The position numbers and the translations under genes are program-made. The notes beneath the pieces were generated by a model. The model did not search any database, was not told where the DNA came from, and was given only the letters and a program-made list of their open reading frames with translations. 64,000 nt of DNA from Hoplostethus atlanticus (taxonomy: Eukaryota > Chordata > Actinopteri > Trachichthyiformes > Trachichthyidae), in the NCBI GenBank assembly GCA_034670405.1, contig JAXDDX010000015.1, forward strand, positions 3,162,001-3,226,000. Direction: 5' to 3'. Shown one piece after another: positions 11,736-23,349 of the stretch (positions are counted from its first letter, which is position 1; every line of letters starts with the position of its first letter).

Positions 11736-11880
11736 CATATTATAGGTCACAAACAATCCGTAGTATCCATATTCATGCTTTAACCCAGAGCGTGTGGAAC
11801 TTCGACTCCTTTTCCTCTGGCTTAAAACATGAATATGGACACTACGCATTATTTTTAACTGGTACCTCCATATTATAGGT
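11736..11880. repeat. Fold-back element: 32-bp imperfect hairpin flanked by 12-bp direct repeats
   Basis: Arms at 11759-11790 and 11815-11846 are inverted copies with 29 of 32 positions matching, separated by a 24-nt loop. A weaker extension (6 of 8) continues outward. The motif catattataggt occurs in direct orientation at 11736-11747 and 11869-11880, flanking the hairpin. The structure is seen in the sequence. It could be a small fold-back transposable element or a hairpin RNA precursor; neither is proven. Confidence 0.7.
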
Positions 11881-13479
11881 TCCAATCTTTATGAGGAGAG
11901 CTCCTTACTGAGGAGCTGTGCCAGTGGAAAGTGTGGAAAGGGCATTCGGGCATCATATAATGAGTGATACATTTGATTCAGGCTGTTACAGTCATGATTC
12001 ATGGAAGTGAGGATTTTGAATCGTGAATCACGGCACTTTAGCCGGTTTAAGCCGGTTAAGATGAGAAACAACCACACTGACATCGTTGGCCCCCGTCTCG
12101 TAGGAATGTTCCATGACTCACCTTCCCACTATTCGGACCGTCCTCCCCCCCATCGGGGGAATGGGGGGGAGAACTCCGGCCCATCTCTGATACAGACCAA
12201 GTGGTGCAGGCTGGGCACTGAGTCTTCAAGCCGTTATCACAGCCACTACCGCACCACTACCTTCGTCCACACTTCATCCCCCCCATCCTAAGTGTGATGG
12301 ATGGCGTCGTCCTGCCCGTCCTAACGCCCCCGTGGTGTCGTGCGGCCGAGGGGCAAGGACTCTCGAGAGGGAGAGGAAAGGAGGGAGGATGGGGGGTAAC
12401 TTCATCAGTGTCGCTGCAAATCAATGTGACCGGAGTTTGCACCTCGCAAAAGACACGAGAGCAAACCCGTCGCCCCTCTGCACCTTGGTGTTGTTGACAG
12501 CAGCAGCACACCTCTACCTCCTAACAAGGGTGTTAAAGGAAAGTAAATAAGTAGGCTGCTTTCATTATTTGTAATCCTGTGCATGTTTAGGATGGGAAAA
12601 CAATTAACCTAAACATGAAATTAAGTTATTTCCTTTTCCCGGCATGAAATTGGGGATGAAGAAGAAGAAGAAACATAGAAACACATTTTTTTTAGGGGAA
12701 ATGGGAAGAAACACCACGGCAACGACGCCAGCACAACAACCTACATTTGATTTGACAATGTTATATAAACCCTGCACTCTACTTTTCCTACTCTAAACTC
12801 CTGCTTCATCAGCCTCTGCTTTGCTGGTGGAACCTCAAATCACAAATCCAAACATTCTCCAAGGTTGAGTTTTTGCTCCTCATAACTGTAACCCTCCTCT
12901 TTTTTCGAGGCAAACTTTCACTTGCATGACCTCGTTGAGCCCCGTGCTGTCTGCAAAAAAAAAAAAAAAACCCTCTGGAAAACACAGCGTACTTTCCCTG
13001 ACCTCCATGGGCGAGTTGACCCGTGAGCCAACTTGAAAGTAGGTCATTACAACATCACGGCGGCTATTGTACACTGACATTTTATTTATTGCGTTTCGGT
13101 CCACGCAGTTAAAAAGGGTTTTTGGCTGCATTCTCCCAGCATCGAGCATCATTTGCTCTAAAATTAGACCGGTTGTAAACTTTGCCAGTTGTTGCAACTT
13201 TTTGCCTCGTTTATAGTTTGGGTGTTCAATTTCAATACGCTCAGCACAAGTGGTCGACTCCAGCGGCAAGTAATTGAAAGCACTCTTCGGGGTCGCGCTC
13301 TCTATAGATCTGAGGAGTAAATCTAGTTTGCCGAGATGACAGAAACAGAAGTCGGCGAGAGTTATGGCACTCTGATCTTTTCGGGAGTTCATTGTTGCTG
13401 ATTAGAGAGCAGACAAACGACAAAGCACTGAGCCCGTGGTGACAGTGAGTTTTCTCCGTGGCAGACCTCCAACCCATGA
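11881..13479. other. Noncoding sequence with a C/G hairpin and poly-A tract
   Basis: No gene recognised. A perfect 10-bp inverted repeat (tcccccccat at 12144-12153 and its complement at 12161-12170, 7-nt loop) lies in a CpG- and G-rich patch (12100-12400). A 16-base A run is at 12955-12970. The 170-codon minus frame at 12880-13392 runs through that A run as poly-Phe and has no family motif, so I do not call it. Confidence 0.5.
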
Positions 13480-13512
13480 ACACACACACACACACACACA
13501 CGCACACACACC
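13480..13512 (+). repeat. (CA)n microsatellite
   Basis: About 16 CA units with one CG interruption. Confidence 0.95.
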
Positions 13513-16500
13513 AACTCATTTTTATCCCCCACTTTCAAAAAGCCATCAAAACCACCTTTTCAAAAATTGCCTTTAATCTCAAATTCCCTTTCTTGCTTCT
13601 ATCTGCTCTAACAGACTGTGTTGTTTATTTTTTCTCTCTATTGTACGCCCGTCCTCGTCATTTTCGTGCTGTTTTGATTTGTTTCTATTTTGCTTCTTGA
13701 AAAGCGTTTCGTAAGTACGCCTGAAAAGCTCTACGCAAATGAAATGAGTATCTTAAAGGCATGGTGATGTGGGCGAAACGGTGTTGGGGAAACGGGCGAA
13801 ACATTGCTGAGGGAGCTTCTCATGGGTTTTGGCCCCAAAAACGCCCCCACTCGAGGTTCATTTTATCAAACATCTCTGCAGAGAAGTTTTCCTTTTCCTC
13901 ACCAATCCAATCTTTCAAAATCCTGATTGGTCTGCAGTTAATCCTGGTGTAGATTGAGGAGGGGGGGAAAAAAACACAAACCTTTGGACTAAACAGAGGG
14001 AGAAACTACTGTCTACCAAGTCATCTTCTATTCTATTCTGCTTGGTCAAGCCCTGAGCGCATGATCTCCGGAGAGAGAGGGATTACAGGAGTGCTAAGCT
14101 CCAGATATTTTTTTCCATCTTCTGTGGCTCTAATTAATCAGGGCAGGGCTCTACCGAGGGGCTTAGCCGGTCCCTTGTCAATTTGCAGCTATCAACCTGC
14201 TTAGACAGGCCTCGACAGCGCAAGCCCAGTCGCCGTCCACAATAGATAGCAACCTTTTCATATAAAAGGGGTTTTTTGTATGCTGATGAGATGCTGAGCA
14301 GACAGAATGCAACCAATAAAGACCTGACATCGCAAAGTCATTTTTTCGCCTTTTTCAATGAATATGCTGAGTGCTGTAATTACAAGATGGGCTGTGTCAT
14401 AAATCCTCGCTATGATTCTGACTCTGCATTTTATAAGAACAGGGCCCCCACATCGGTCGCTGGTACTCCTGGAATATTGTGGAATTTTGAGAGGTGTATT
14501 CCGGACGGGGGAAAGTCGTAGTGTTTGATAAATTCTCTGCAAAATTTTACAAATGGGTCACTTCACAGAAATGTATGGTTAGCATTTTCCAACTTGTTTT
14601 ATGACTTCATGGCATTAGATGGTGGTTTTCAGCCCGACTGGAGTGGAAATCAGACAACTCACCCCTTTAGAGAGACATTAACCAACCAGGAAGGAAGAAT
14701 ATGTTTGGGTCATGTGGAAGCGTTCTTGACTGGAAAGCCCTGGAAAAGTCCTGGATTTTTGCACCAGGGAACCATGTAAGAAAGCATGGTGACTCTTTCC
14801 TCTTAACACAATAATTTCTAGGCTTGGGCCAGGTTTCAGTTTTACTGGTGGCATATTGTTTTACAAGCTTTCACTAGTGGCAATTACCTGCCCACAGTTC
14901 CTACTGTTGAAAGTGGAAGTGTCAAGCGATTCCAAGTGATTTTTTTTAAAGGTGCCCCTTTCCCCCTTTTCACCTACGCATTTTCTTTGTTTGCTAAAGC
15001 CTGTAGATGCTGTAAAATACATAAATCTAATAGTCACAATTTCCTTCAATCTGGCAATATCCAGGTTTAGGAGTTATTAATATGTGTATAAACCAGGTTT
15101 AACCGGTGCTGAGAGGGTGTTTTGTATGTGAAAGTGGTCCCTTGAAGATTTTAAATATTTATCCCCACTTATCTGGGAAGTGCTACATTTGCCAGGCTTA
15201 ATGAGGGGCCCCATTAACTTATGTCACTTAAAGGGGGTCCGTCCGACTCATTAATAGTTTGTTAATTACGTCTCTTCAGCAGGGCTTCAAGCTGGAGCCG
15301 GCAGCTATGCCCCACTTCTTTTATGTTCCACTGAACAGCGCTGTTGAGGCCAGTGTTGCGTCATAATGGAGGCCGGTTATTGTTGCTTCTGGTCAACCAT
15401 TAGTCATGGTGGTGTTGGGCGTTTTGGCTAGTGCCCTGAGATCAAAATAGTTCATATTACCTGGAATGGTAATGGAGGTTCTTACCGTAAAGCATAGCTG
15501 TGTTTATACTCCTTCTTGAACTCCCTTTTTTTTTTCTCTTGCTCTTTCTCTCACACAGACGTTTTTTCCAACACACTTATTCACTAAGAAATGCGTGCAA
15601 ATCAAGTTGTGGCACAAACAAACCCCCTTAAAGAGCGCTGCGCAAGCAAATACCCCCCTTCATCACCAATTATGAGCACAAATTGCTTGCTTCAGCTATA
15701 AGACTTAAGCTATAAGAACACCAAGGCTGGCACCCTTGCACCCTAAAGCCCCTTTATAATTGGAGTGTTCTCTGATCTGACCACCTTTGGGGAATTCTGT
15801 CTTGGTCCCATTTGGTGATATAGTGCACACTCTTCCTTGCATAAACCTTTAATCTGGGCCTCAGTTTGTGCAAAATCAATTATATGTTAGACCTTGTTAA
15901 AGAAAGCGTGGAGGGGATAGACAGCGAGCTCGGGCCATGGCCAAATTCAGATGACATAAGTCTTGACTTGGCTTCAGCTACTCTTAGCGTTGATGCATCA
16001 CCAGTCATCTGAATTCTCTCCAAATGTCCTGCGACATTTGAGAAAACAGCTGAGTAAGCTCATATGACACTGAAAAATTAATTTCCTACCTTAATCCAGC
16101 CCCCGCTGCTCCATAATTAACTCACGCTGTATTACGTCAACATGCTGTAGTAATATACAATTGTGAACACAATTAATTGCACCAGTAGTTCCTAAGCCCT
16201 CGACTGCAAATGTTAAATCAAACGGTGCATATTTTCTTTGGCACCACCTGCTTCGAGCTTCGGGGTCTATCGAGGAGCCAGTAGTATGTTTCAGATTTAC
16301 TGGTTCATGTCCAGCCAGCCCTTTTATTTACAGTATCTTGGGGTTGTGGGCTCTAAAACGGAGGAACATCTGGAAGCAATCGAGACAAAAGAGGACAGGA
16401 CCCCATCAGAAGTACTGCGCAGACATTAGGCTACCTATCTAGCCCACTTTTTTTACTACAATGAGTGTAGTAAAAAAGTTTGCAGTAGCACGTAATTGGT

Positions 16501-18841
16501 TGAGTTGAGTTTTTGACTGGTACACAGACAGAAAACGACAGAAGTGGTGGGCAGGGGAGAAGAAATGTTGTGCAGAACGCCTATAGTTAAGTTAAGTCAC
16601 AAAACTCATCATTTGACATTAAGGGTGTAAATTCTGGCTACCAATAAACCTATTTAGCCACATTCTAATGGACCTATTGCAAGGCTCAGAGCTGAAAGAG
16701 GAAAAAGCACTACTTGGAGTTCATAGGGAGACCATGCAAGAGTTTCAAACCTTTGTTCATCTACCCGTGCACGACCCCACCTTAGGCAGACATATTTTAG
16801 GCATCTGGCCACACTTCCCACCATTGCCAATATGTATCATCGCTAGAGTTTTGGAAGCATTTTAGAGGGTTGCGCTGGCTGTTACAGCTTTGTAGACTGG
16901 CAGAGGACTCTATCTGTTCGCCGGCCAACGTTGAGCCAGCTGGAAAGGAAGAAAGGGAGGTTGTGATTAAGTCTGCCTATGAGGTGGGAGGCACGAGATG
17001 GTGCAGACACGATAAGCCAAGGTACCCTGGCACTGTTGTTTACCAGATGATAGAGATACGGCGAGAGGTTTAAAGCACGGTAGAAAGATGAAGGGATTAT
17101 AACAGCCAATCTTTCTGTCAATAGCGGCGGGCGAGGAGACTCGAAGAATGGACCTGCAGAAGTGTAGAAGAGAAACAGAAGCATATTCAGTTGGAACTTA
17201 TCGGTCAAATCTAACATAGCTCGACTCTGGAAGAAGTAATCTTGTGTTCCCAAACTTTTTTTTGCCGTTCTGTGCTAAAACCTTGACAACAATAACTCAG
17301 CCGTACAAGATCCATAGATGTTTTTCCATTACCGCACTGCCGATATTGTTTGTCTATCCCTCCAGCTTGTGGCGGTGTCAACGGGGGAGTTTGTCACAGT
17401 GAAACACTGTTAAAACAGAGGCCACTGAGCGTGCACTTTTGGAGCGACATGGCATTAAATGTGACAGGTGTATAAGAAATGTGATGTTATCAAACCGGGG
17501 TTTTCGCAGCCATCACTCACCGGTTTGTGACAAATAACCAATGGGAATCACGACTATTTCCTGTCTTTTCTCCCAGAGGGAAATGTTTATACTGGAAAAA
17601 GGGCCTCGTTTGGCATCTCACCGACCCAGATAGGAGCGATTTTGAAGATGGCATCGACAAAGAGCATATGTTTCCCCCCCACTTGAAACGTAGCGGTTAG
17701 GTAGCACACGTCACCACCCTTTTGCTTTGTTATTTGGAATTGGCCTGTGTTGTCCTTCGTTCTAGTGCTCTAAGTCATCTGAGTTAGTGGTCACTTTCAT
17801 CCGCCAGAAAAACAATGGTGTCTTCTTGCTCTCTAAATATTTAGAAAATGTGAAACCGCTGCTGTTTATTTGCCAGTGTCATTCATTTCCTGAACATCTT
17901 GCACCGTCTAGAATAAAGCCCCTTAAAAGTGCGAGCAAACACTGCAGATTTCAAGGGTGTCAACTAACACACAAAACATTACCAGCTCTGCATTTTGACT
18001 TCAGTATTTGCGAGTGCCGCTGGAGAATGTGACTTTTTAAAGCTTGCTGTGGTACTTCTAATACAAATATCTTGTTCTGTAACATGTTATACCTTAAAAA
18101 CATTAGCCAAAAAAAATAATCCCATGGAAGAAAGCTTGCACTGTTGCCAGCATTGGTCATTTACTATTTTTGTTACTATTGTATTTAAAGGCAGGGAGGT
18201 ATGACAACATATTCAAAACGAAGCATGGAACTGCTGATACACTGATTCATCTGACCTGGGACCTGTGGTGGGTCTGGCTTCAATCATGACCAATCAAATC
18301 TCTTTTCCTTCCCTTTAAAAGCAGTGTGCGCTCTGCACCACGGTGCTCTGACAATTTAGTGATGGAAGATAACAGTCTGGAGCGCTTCCACCACAATAAC
18401 CTCTCCCATGGGGAAACTAACGTCCTTGTGCGGGAGGTGCAGAATCACCACGAGCAAATATACAGCACCTTAAATAAGCCGCCGAGGGCACATGATGTTA
18501 AAGTAGGGGGAGGTGACACATATGGTTCACACATGTTGCTGTGGTCGTATTTTTTCCTGCTTGAGGGATTTATACCAGAAAATTCAACATCAACATATGA
18601 TCCTTGTGTTGTGAGCTTTTGACCTGGTCTGAGCAGGTGGGCATTACAAATCCCTGTAGTCCTTGACACCAGAATTACATTGTGCGGTCTGATGTTTACT
18701 GACATACTGTGCGCACCTGACGAAAATGCCACTTTGCCAGCAGGCCAATGTGCCAATGAGCCATAACCGAGACACCATAGGTTCACCGTATTTACCCAAA
18801 TGAAATTCTGGTGTTGGTGTGTGGTTACTGGAGGGCAAATG
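13513..18841. other. Long noncoding stretch, largely repeat-free
   Basis: About 5.3 kb without a recognisable gene or transposon. A 12-bp inverted repeat (ttttttactaca at 16449-16460 and its complement at 16466-16477, 5-nt loop) is present. Homeodomain-type AT motifs such as cattaatagtttgttaatta occur near 15249-15268. The lack of repeats is compatible with constrained noncoding DNA, but that is inference. Confidence 0.5.
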
Positions 18842-20599
18842 TTAAAGGTCCCATATTATGGAAAACGGTTTATTCCTGGTGCTTATACATGTTCCACAGG
18901 AAATTACTTCCCTAAGCAGCTGAGAAAATTTGAAATCTGGAAGTCAACCCGTTTTTCTGTATTTTCCTTTTTCCCAAAACGGTGCCAAAGATAGGAGAAA
19001 AACAGCCCGTTTCAGAAAGTGGTTCCTTTGGACGTCATAAGGTGCAAATCCAGCCCCTCTCAGAGCATGCCCACGCTCAGTTGAACAACCAATCCCATTT
19101 ACCTCGTCTCAAAATGCAGCTCACGGCAGTGCCGCAAGCCGTTGCTTATGGTGCATTCCATTACTCGGAAATCGATAATTCAGAGTCGGTATTCCTAACT
19201 TCCAATCTAAATGTGTTCCAGTGCATCTGCTCGGGAAAACATAATCGCCCGCAGCAAACTCATGTTTGTATGGTAAGTCTCAGAATGTTACAAGCATCTA
19301 AACTCAACATCAACTACTACAGCGCCATTAGTGAAGAGAATCGGCGCATATCACATTCGGACGCCGTTTTTTCCGAGTACACTGGAATGCACCATTACTT
19401 TGCGACGACTGAAGCTAAAACAACATATCAGGAGATATATCAACTCTCCAGTTATTATTTTGTAGGATGCAGGCAGCAACATAGATCCCTGCACAGTCTC
19501 CCAACACGCGAAAATGCCAGGACAGAGCGGATTAATTTTATTTTTAACGGCAACGGCTACAGTTTTTCTCTGTGTGTGATGATCAGTCCTCAGACTGCTT
19601 GAGCAACGGCAGGATTAGCATCTAAATTGAAGCTTAAAGATGGAGCAATTCATAAGGTACGTGACCCATCTGCAAAATTGGAATCTGTAAGTGTCACCAT
19701 GTTTTGATTTAATTTACCAAATTAGTCTGGTCAGTATATTCACTGCTGGTTAGCTAACGAGCTAGCGGGGCTAGCCTCGGGCTTGTTGGGCGTGGAAGAA
19801 GTAAGAAAACTAAAGCTGGAGTCATTAAAAGTAAAGTAAAGTAAAAGTAAAGTTATTGGTTGGAGTCAGGACTCATCTTAAAGTTATTTGTTGGGACCAG
19901 TGTCTGTTTTCATAAGTCTGTCGAACGTGTCAGGCTTGGTAAACTTTAGCCACCATTAGTACAATCGTGTTTGGTTGTTTGGCTGTTTGGATGCAAATAG
20001 GTTGCATCCAATAATATATTGGTTAACTGGCTCAACAAAATTGTCAATCCTAGCTTGTCTGCAAGTTGTATTCAATAAGCTTATAGACATGAGCCATAAA
20101 TAGACCGGCTACAGCAGAGAGTGTCGCTCACACATCCATATACACAAACACAAGGCACGAAAGTACAATATTACACAGAATTGTTATCATTGAGAAACTA
20201 AGTGGAACCGCCTCAGCTGCCTCTTCCCATTCTGGGTCAGACTCCGGCTCAAACATGTACGGTCTCAGTGTTGGTTCTGGAGCGGCCGCCATGGTTAGCA
20301 TGAGCGCTCTGCTCTCCGCCTCCGCCAGGCGATCGCGTGTAGGTTGTATGTAATGAGCACTGCTCTGATTGGCCGCCTCACTCACGGCGTGAGGTGGCCA
20401 ATCAGAGCAGTGCTCATTACATACAACCTACACGCCCTCAAAACAGCCTGTTCTTTACAATGGAGAAATGAGAGACTGAAACACACACCACAGAAGCTGG
20501 TTTTAGGATTTTTTTTTTATATAGACTTCACAAACGTCTTGTAAAGACCCCCAGGAACAGTTTAAATAGCCCAAAATGAGTACAATACCCCCCCTTTAA
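18842..20599. mobile_element. TTAA-bounded nonautonomous DNA transposon, about 1.75 kb
   Basis: The left border reads TTAA then aggtcccatattatgg (from 18846). The right border, read on the minus strand, is TTAA then aggggggggtattgtactc-like sequence ending at 20599, a decayed inverted copy. TTAA at both ends suits a 4-bp target duplication, as in the piggyBac and Kolobok groups. The terminal motif TTAAAGGTCCCATATTATG is one I recognise from common fish MITEs. The interior has no transposase; the 206-codon frame at 18982-19602 has no domain signature and I treat it as accidental. An (AAAGT)n patch lies at about 19826-19853 and a long palindrome at 20335-20435. Confidence 0.65.
20335..20435. 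repeat. Near-perfect palindrome: 47-bp arms, 7-nt loop
   Basis: Arms at 20335-20381 and 20389-20435 are reverse complements with a single mismatch and no gaps; the loop is tcacggc. Each arm holds gctctgattggcc or its complement, placing two CCAAT-type boxes in inverted orientation. It lies inside the TTAA-bounded element near its right end. Such a high-identity palindrome can extrude a cruciform or give a long hairpin RNA. Confidence 0.95.
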
Positions 20600-22811
20600 G
20601 AGTTAAAAAGAGAGAAAAGTGTCTCCTCCGTCCGGACAAAGAGTGGAGTCATCAAAATTCTTAACAGTTGCCTCTCGGTTGCCCCGTAACTGACTAGATG
20701 AATTGAAAAATATGTCACCCCCCACCCATTTGAACACAAAAGAATTTTGGTCATTATCCACATACAATAAAACGTGACCTTTTTCAAAATAAATGACGGT
20801 TCAGATACTCGTGCTAATTTGTAGACACTGTGTGTGTTTTACATGATTTGTTTGCCAATTTGTGTTTGTTATCCCGTTTCTATTGTTTACCATGTTTGCT
20901 TTGGAAAACAGCGTGATGATGAAAAGGTAACAAACGGCACCGTGTCCAAAGTGTCTCCGCTAAATGGAAAAATAAAGGCAATTAACAACAGAGCTGTGTT
21001 TGAGCACTTATTGTGAATGCTAAAGCAATTACGCCGGGGAATATACATGGAAACAAGAGTACTGTAAGTAGCATAATTAGTGCTGAAATAGTCCCAAAAC
21101 ATATCACACTCTATTTGAATTTCAATGTAAAAGCCTTGTTCTTCTATAAGTTTTTCTCAGAGTGGTGATGTGCAAGGTGTCTCTTTTCCCTGGCCTTCGT
21201 ATAGCCAGCTGATCCTTCTTCTTCATGTACTGTCAGCGTAAAACATATGCATTGATGGCTGCGCTGTCCGGGATGTTGTAAAACACCGCCGCAAGCTAAC
21301 AGCGGGGTAGTAACTCTCGCGGTGTACTCGCATGTCATCTGATTCGCGTTATCAACGGCAAACTTGAGGACCGTTGTCGTAGTCAAACATCCGAAGTAAT
21401 TTATGTGGGGTGTCAACTTCCACCGTTGGATGCTGAGGATGCAGCAAGGTTGACATTTTTCATCAGTTTTGCACTGGTAGATGGTGAGATTTGTTCTCTC
21501 CGCAGGCTTCTGTTTATGTGGACTGGGCGGCAACTGTCTTCGCTGCTTATTCATCATTCCTATTACAATAGATTTCTCCTCTGGTTCATTCATATCAACA
21601 CTGGAAGGCTAAGTTCAAAAAATGAAGGCCCCATTGGTGATGCTCCTCAGCAGCTTGTGCACAAAGTCATTGAGGGACAGTGTTGAAAACTGACATATCT
21701 CATTTCCTCTGCCTCTCTAGTGCTTGTGCATTATTTTAGATACCATAGACAGCAATAAAAGAACAAGCACAGCCCTTCTTAAGTTTCTCGCTAGCTAGAT
21801 GAATCCATTTCTGAAGAGCACCCTATCTAAATCTCTATCCGAACGTTGGAAAGTGCATGGCCCTAATGTAAAAGAAGAGTCCTGCCCGTGAGATCTTCGG
21901 ATCAGTTATCTGGAGAGGAGACATGAGGGTCATTACCTTTAAAACCCAGAAAAGATACTAATGATGTTACAATTGAATTCCGCGGTGTACGAGACAAAAG
22001 ACAAGCAGCGGAGATAGTGCAGGTTCTGATTAGGCATCTGGCAGTCTGGGGTGTAATAGGATTGCCGAGGTATGAGTTGATTACGCTGTCATATTGATAA
22101 AAATAATTGCATTTTCCATAATCCCCAGGGGGGCTCGAGGTTGAGTATTAGAGTTTGGAAAATGATTTAAAGCTGCAAACACGCGCAAATTGCGGTGGAT
22201 ATCTTTTCCTCCCAGTGAGTACCAGGTCTGTTAGCATAGTTCTTGGAAAGAACTCGAAAGTTGACACTGGAGAGTCATTTGAGGACACCTGACTTGCGTA
22301 TGATTACATTTATGTAATCTAGTTTGAATATGAAGTTGACCCATTCGGTGCTTGAACTGTATTGGAGATTTGTAGTGCTCAAATTGATGCTTGCTGCCCA
22401 GATTATACGGCCTAGAAATTTTCTAACCACATCTGTCATTGCCAGTCCATGGTAGAAACATCAACCACCAATAGCTGGGGTCCATATGTCTGAATAGCTT
22501 TACTGCCACTTTCCTACCTGCTCATATTTTTTCCTCTTCAGATTCTGAGCTTTATGGACCCTTTAATGGATTACAAAGAGTCACTGTTTTTTATTGTGGC
22601 TGTCAAGGTTGCAGCAATTCATTGCTTCAGCTGTTTGCTTCTGTCATATTTCTGTAAAATGTTTGTTGGCAAACTGACGTGTGTCAGATCAGGCTAACAG
22701 ATGAAGAGCTCTACTGTTTGCGCCCTTTTTGGACAGCTACAAAGGGAGAGAGAAAAGGCTTCAGTGATGCATGCTGGCTAGCTTACAAGCTAATTCTTTA
22801 CATTTTATTTG
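20600..22811. other. Noncoding sequence, nothing recognised
   Basis: Unique sequence. A moderately CpG-containing patch is present at 21270-21400. The 149-codon minus frame at 21144-21593 has no recognisable domain. Confidence 0.5.
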
Positions 22812-23349
22812 GAGTGATAGTAGGCTCCATGCTAAGACTGTAGCAAACACTATGTTGAGTGATAGTAAGCTCCGTACTAACAGTGTAGCATACACTATGT
22901 TGAGTGATAGTAGGCTCTGTGCTAACACTGTAGCATACACTATGTTGAGTGACAGTAGGCTCTGTACTAACCGTGTAGCATACACTATGTTGAGTGATAG
23001 TAGGCTCTGTGCTAACACTGTAGCATACACTATGTTGAGTGATAGTAGGCTCCGTGGTAACACTGTAGCATACACTATGTTGAGTGATAGTAAGCTCCGT
23101 ACTAACAGTGTAGCATACACTATGTTGAGTGATAGTAGGCTCCGTGGTAACACTGTAGCATACACTATGTTGAGTGATAGTAGGCTCCGTGCTAACACTG
23201 TAGCATACACTATGTTGAGTGATAGTAGACTCTATGCTAACACTGTAGCATACGCTATGTTGAGTGATAGTACACTGTGCTAACACTTTATCATACACTA
23301 TGCTGAGTGATTGTAGGCTCCATGCTAACACTTTAGCATATGCTATGTT
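22812..23349. repeat. 45-bp minisatellite, 12 units
   Basis: Unit starts (gagtga) fall at 22812, 22857, 22902, 22947, 22992, 23037, 23082, 23127, 23172, 23217, 23262 and 23305. All are 45 bp except the 43-bp eleventh unit. Units 3 and 5, 2 and 7, and 6 and 8 are identical pairs; the first and last three units are the most diverged. Because 45 is divisible by 3 and the unit lacks stops in several frames, long frames stay open on both strands (plus-strand unit peptide MLSDSRLCANTVAYT). This is a by-product of the period, not evidence of a protein. There are no spacers, so it is not a CRISPR array. Confidence 0.97.

Noticed and set aside
12880-13392. 170-codon minus-strand frame
   Set aside because: Runs through a poly-A tract as poly-Phe, has no recognised motif, and similar frames are expected by chance in 64 kb.
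18982-19602. 206-codon plus-strand frame
   Set aside because: Lies wholly inside the TTAA-bounded element, has no domain or transposase motif, and its composition looks like translated noncoding DNA.
22761-23331. Open frames of 149 to 177 codons on both strands across the 45-bp repeat, and a possible CRISPR-like array
   Set aside because: The period is a multiple of three, which keeps any stop-free frame open; units are contiguous with no spacers and the organism is a vertebrate.
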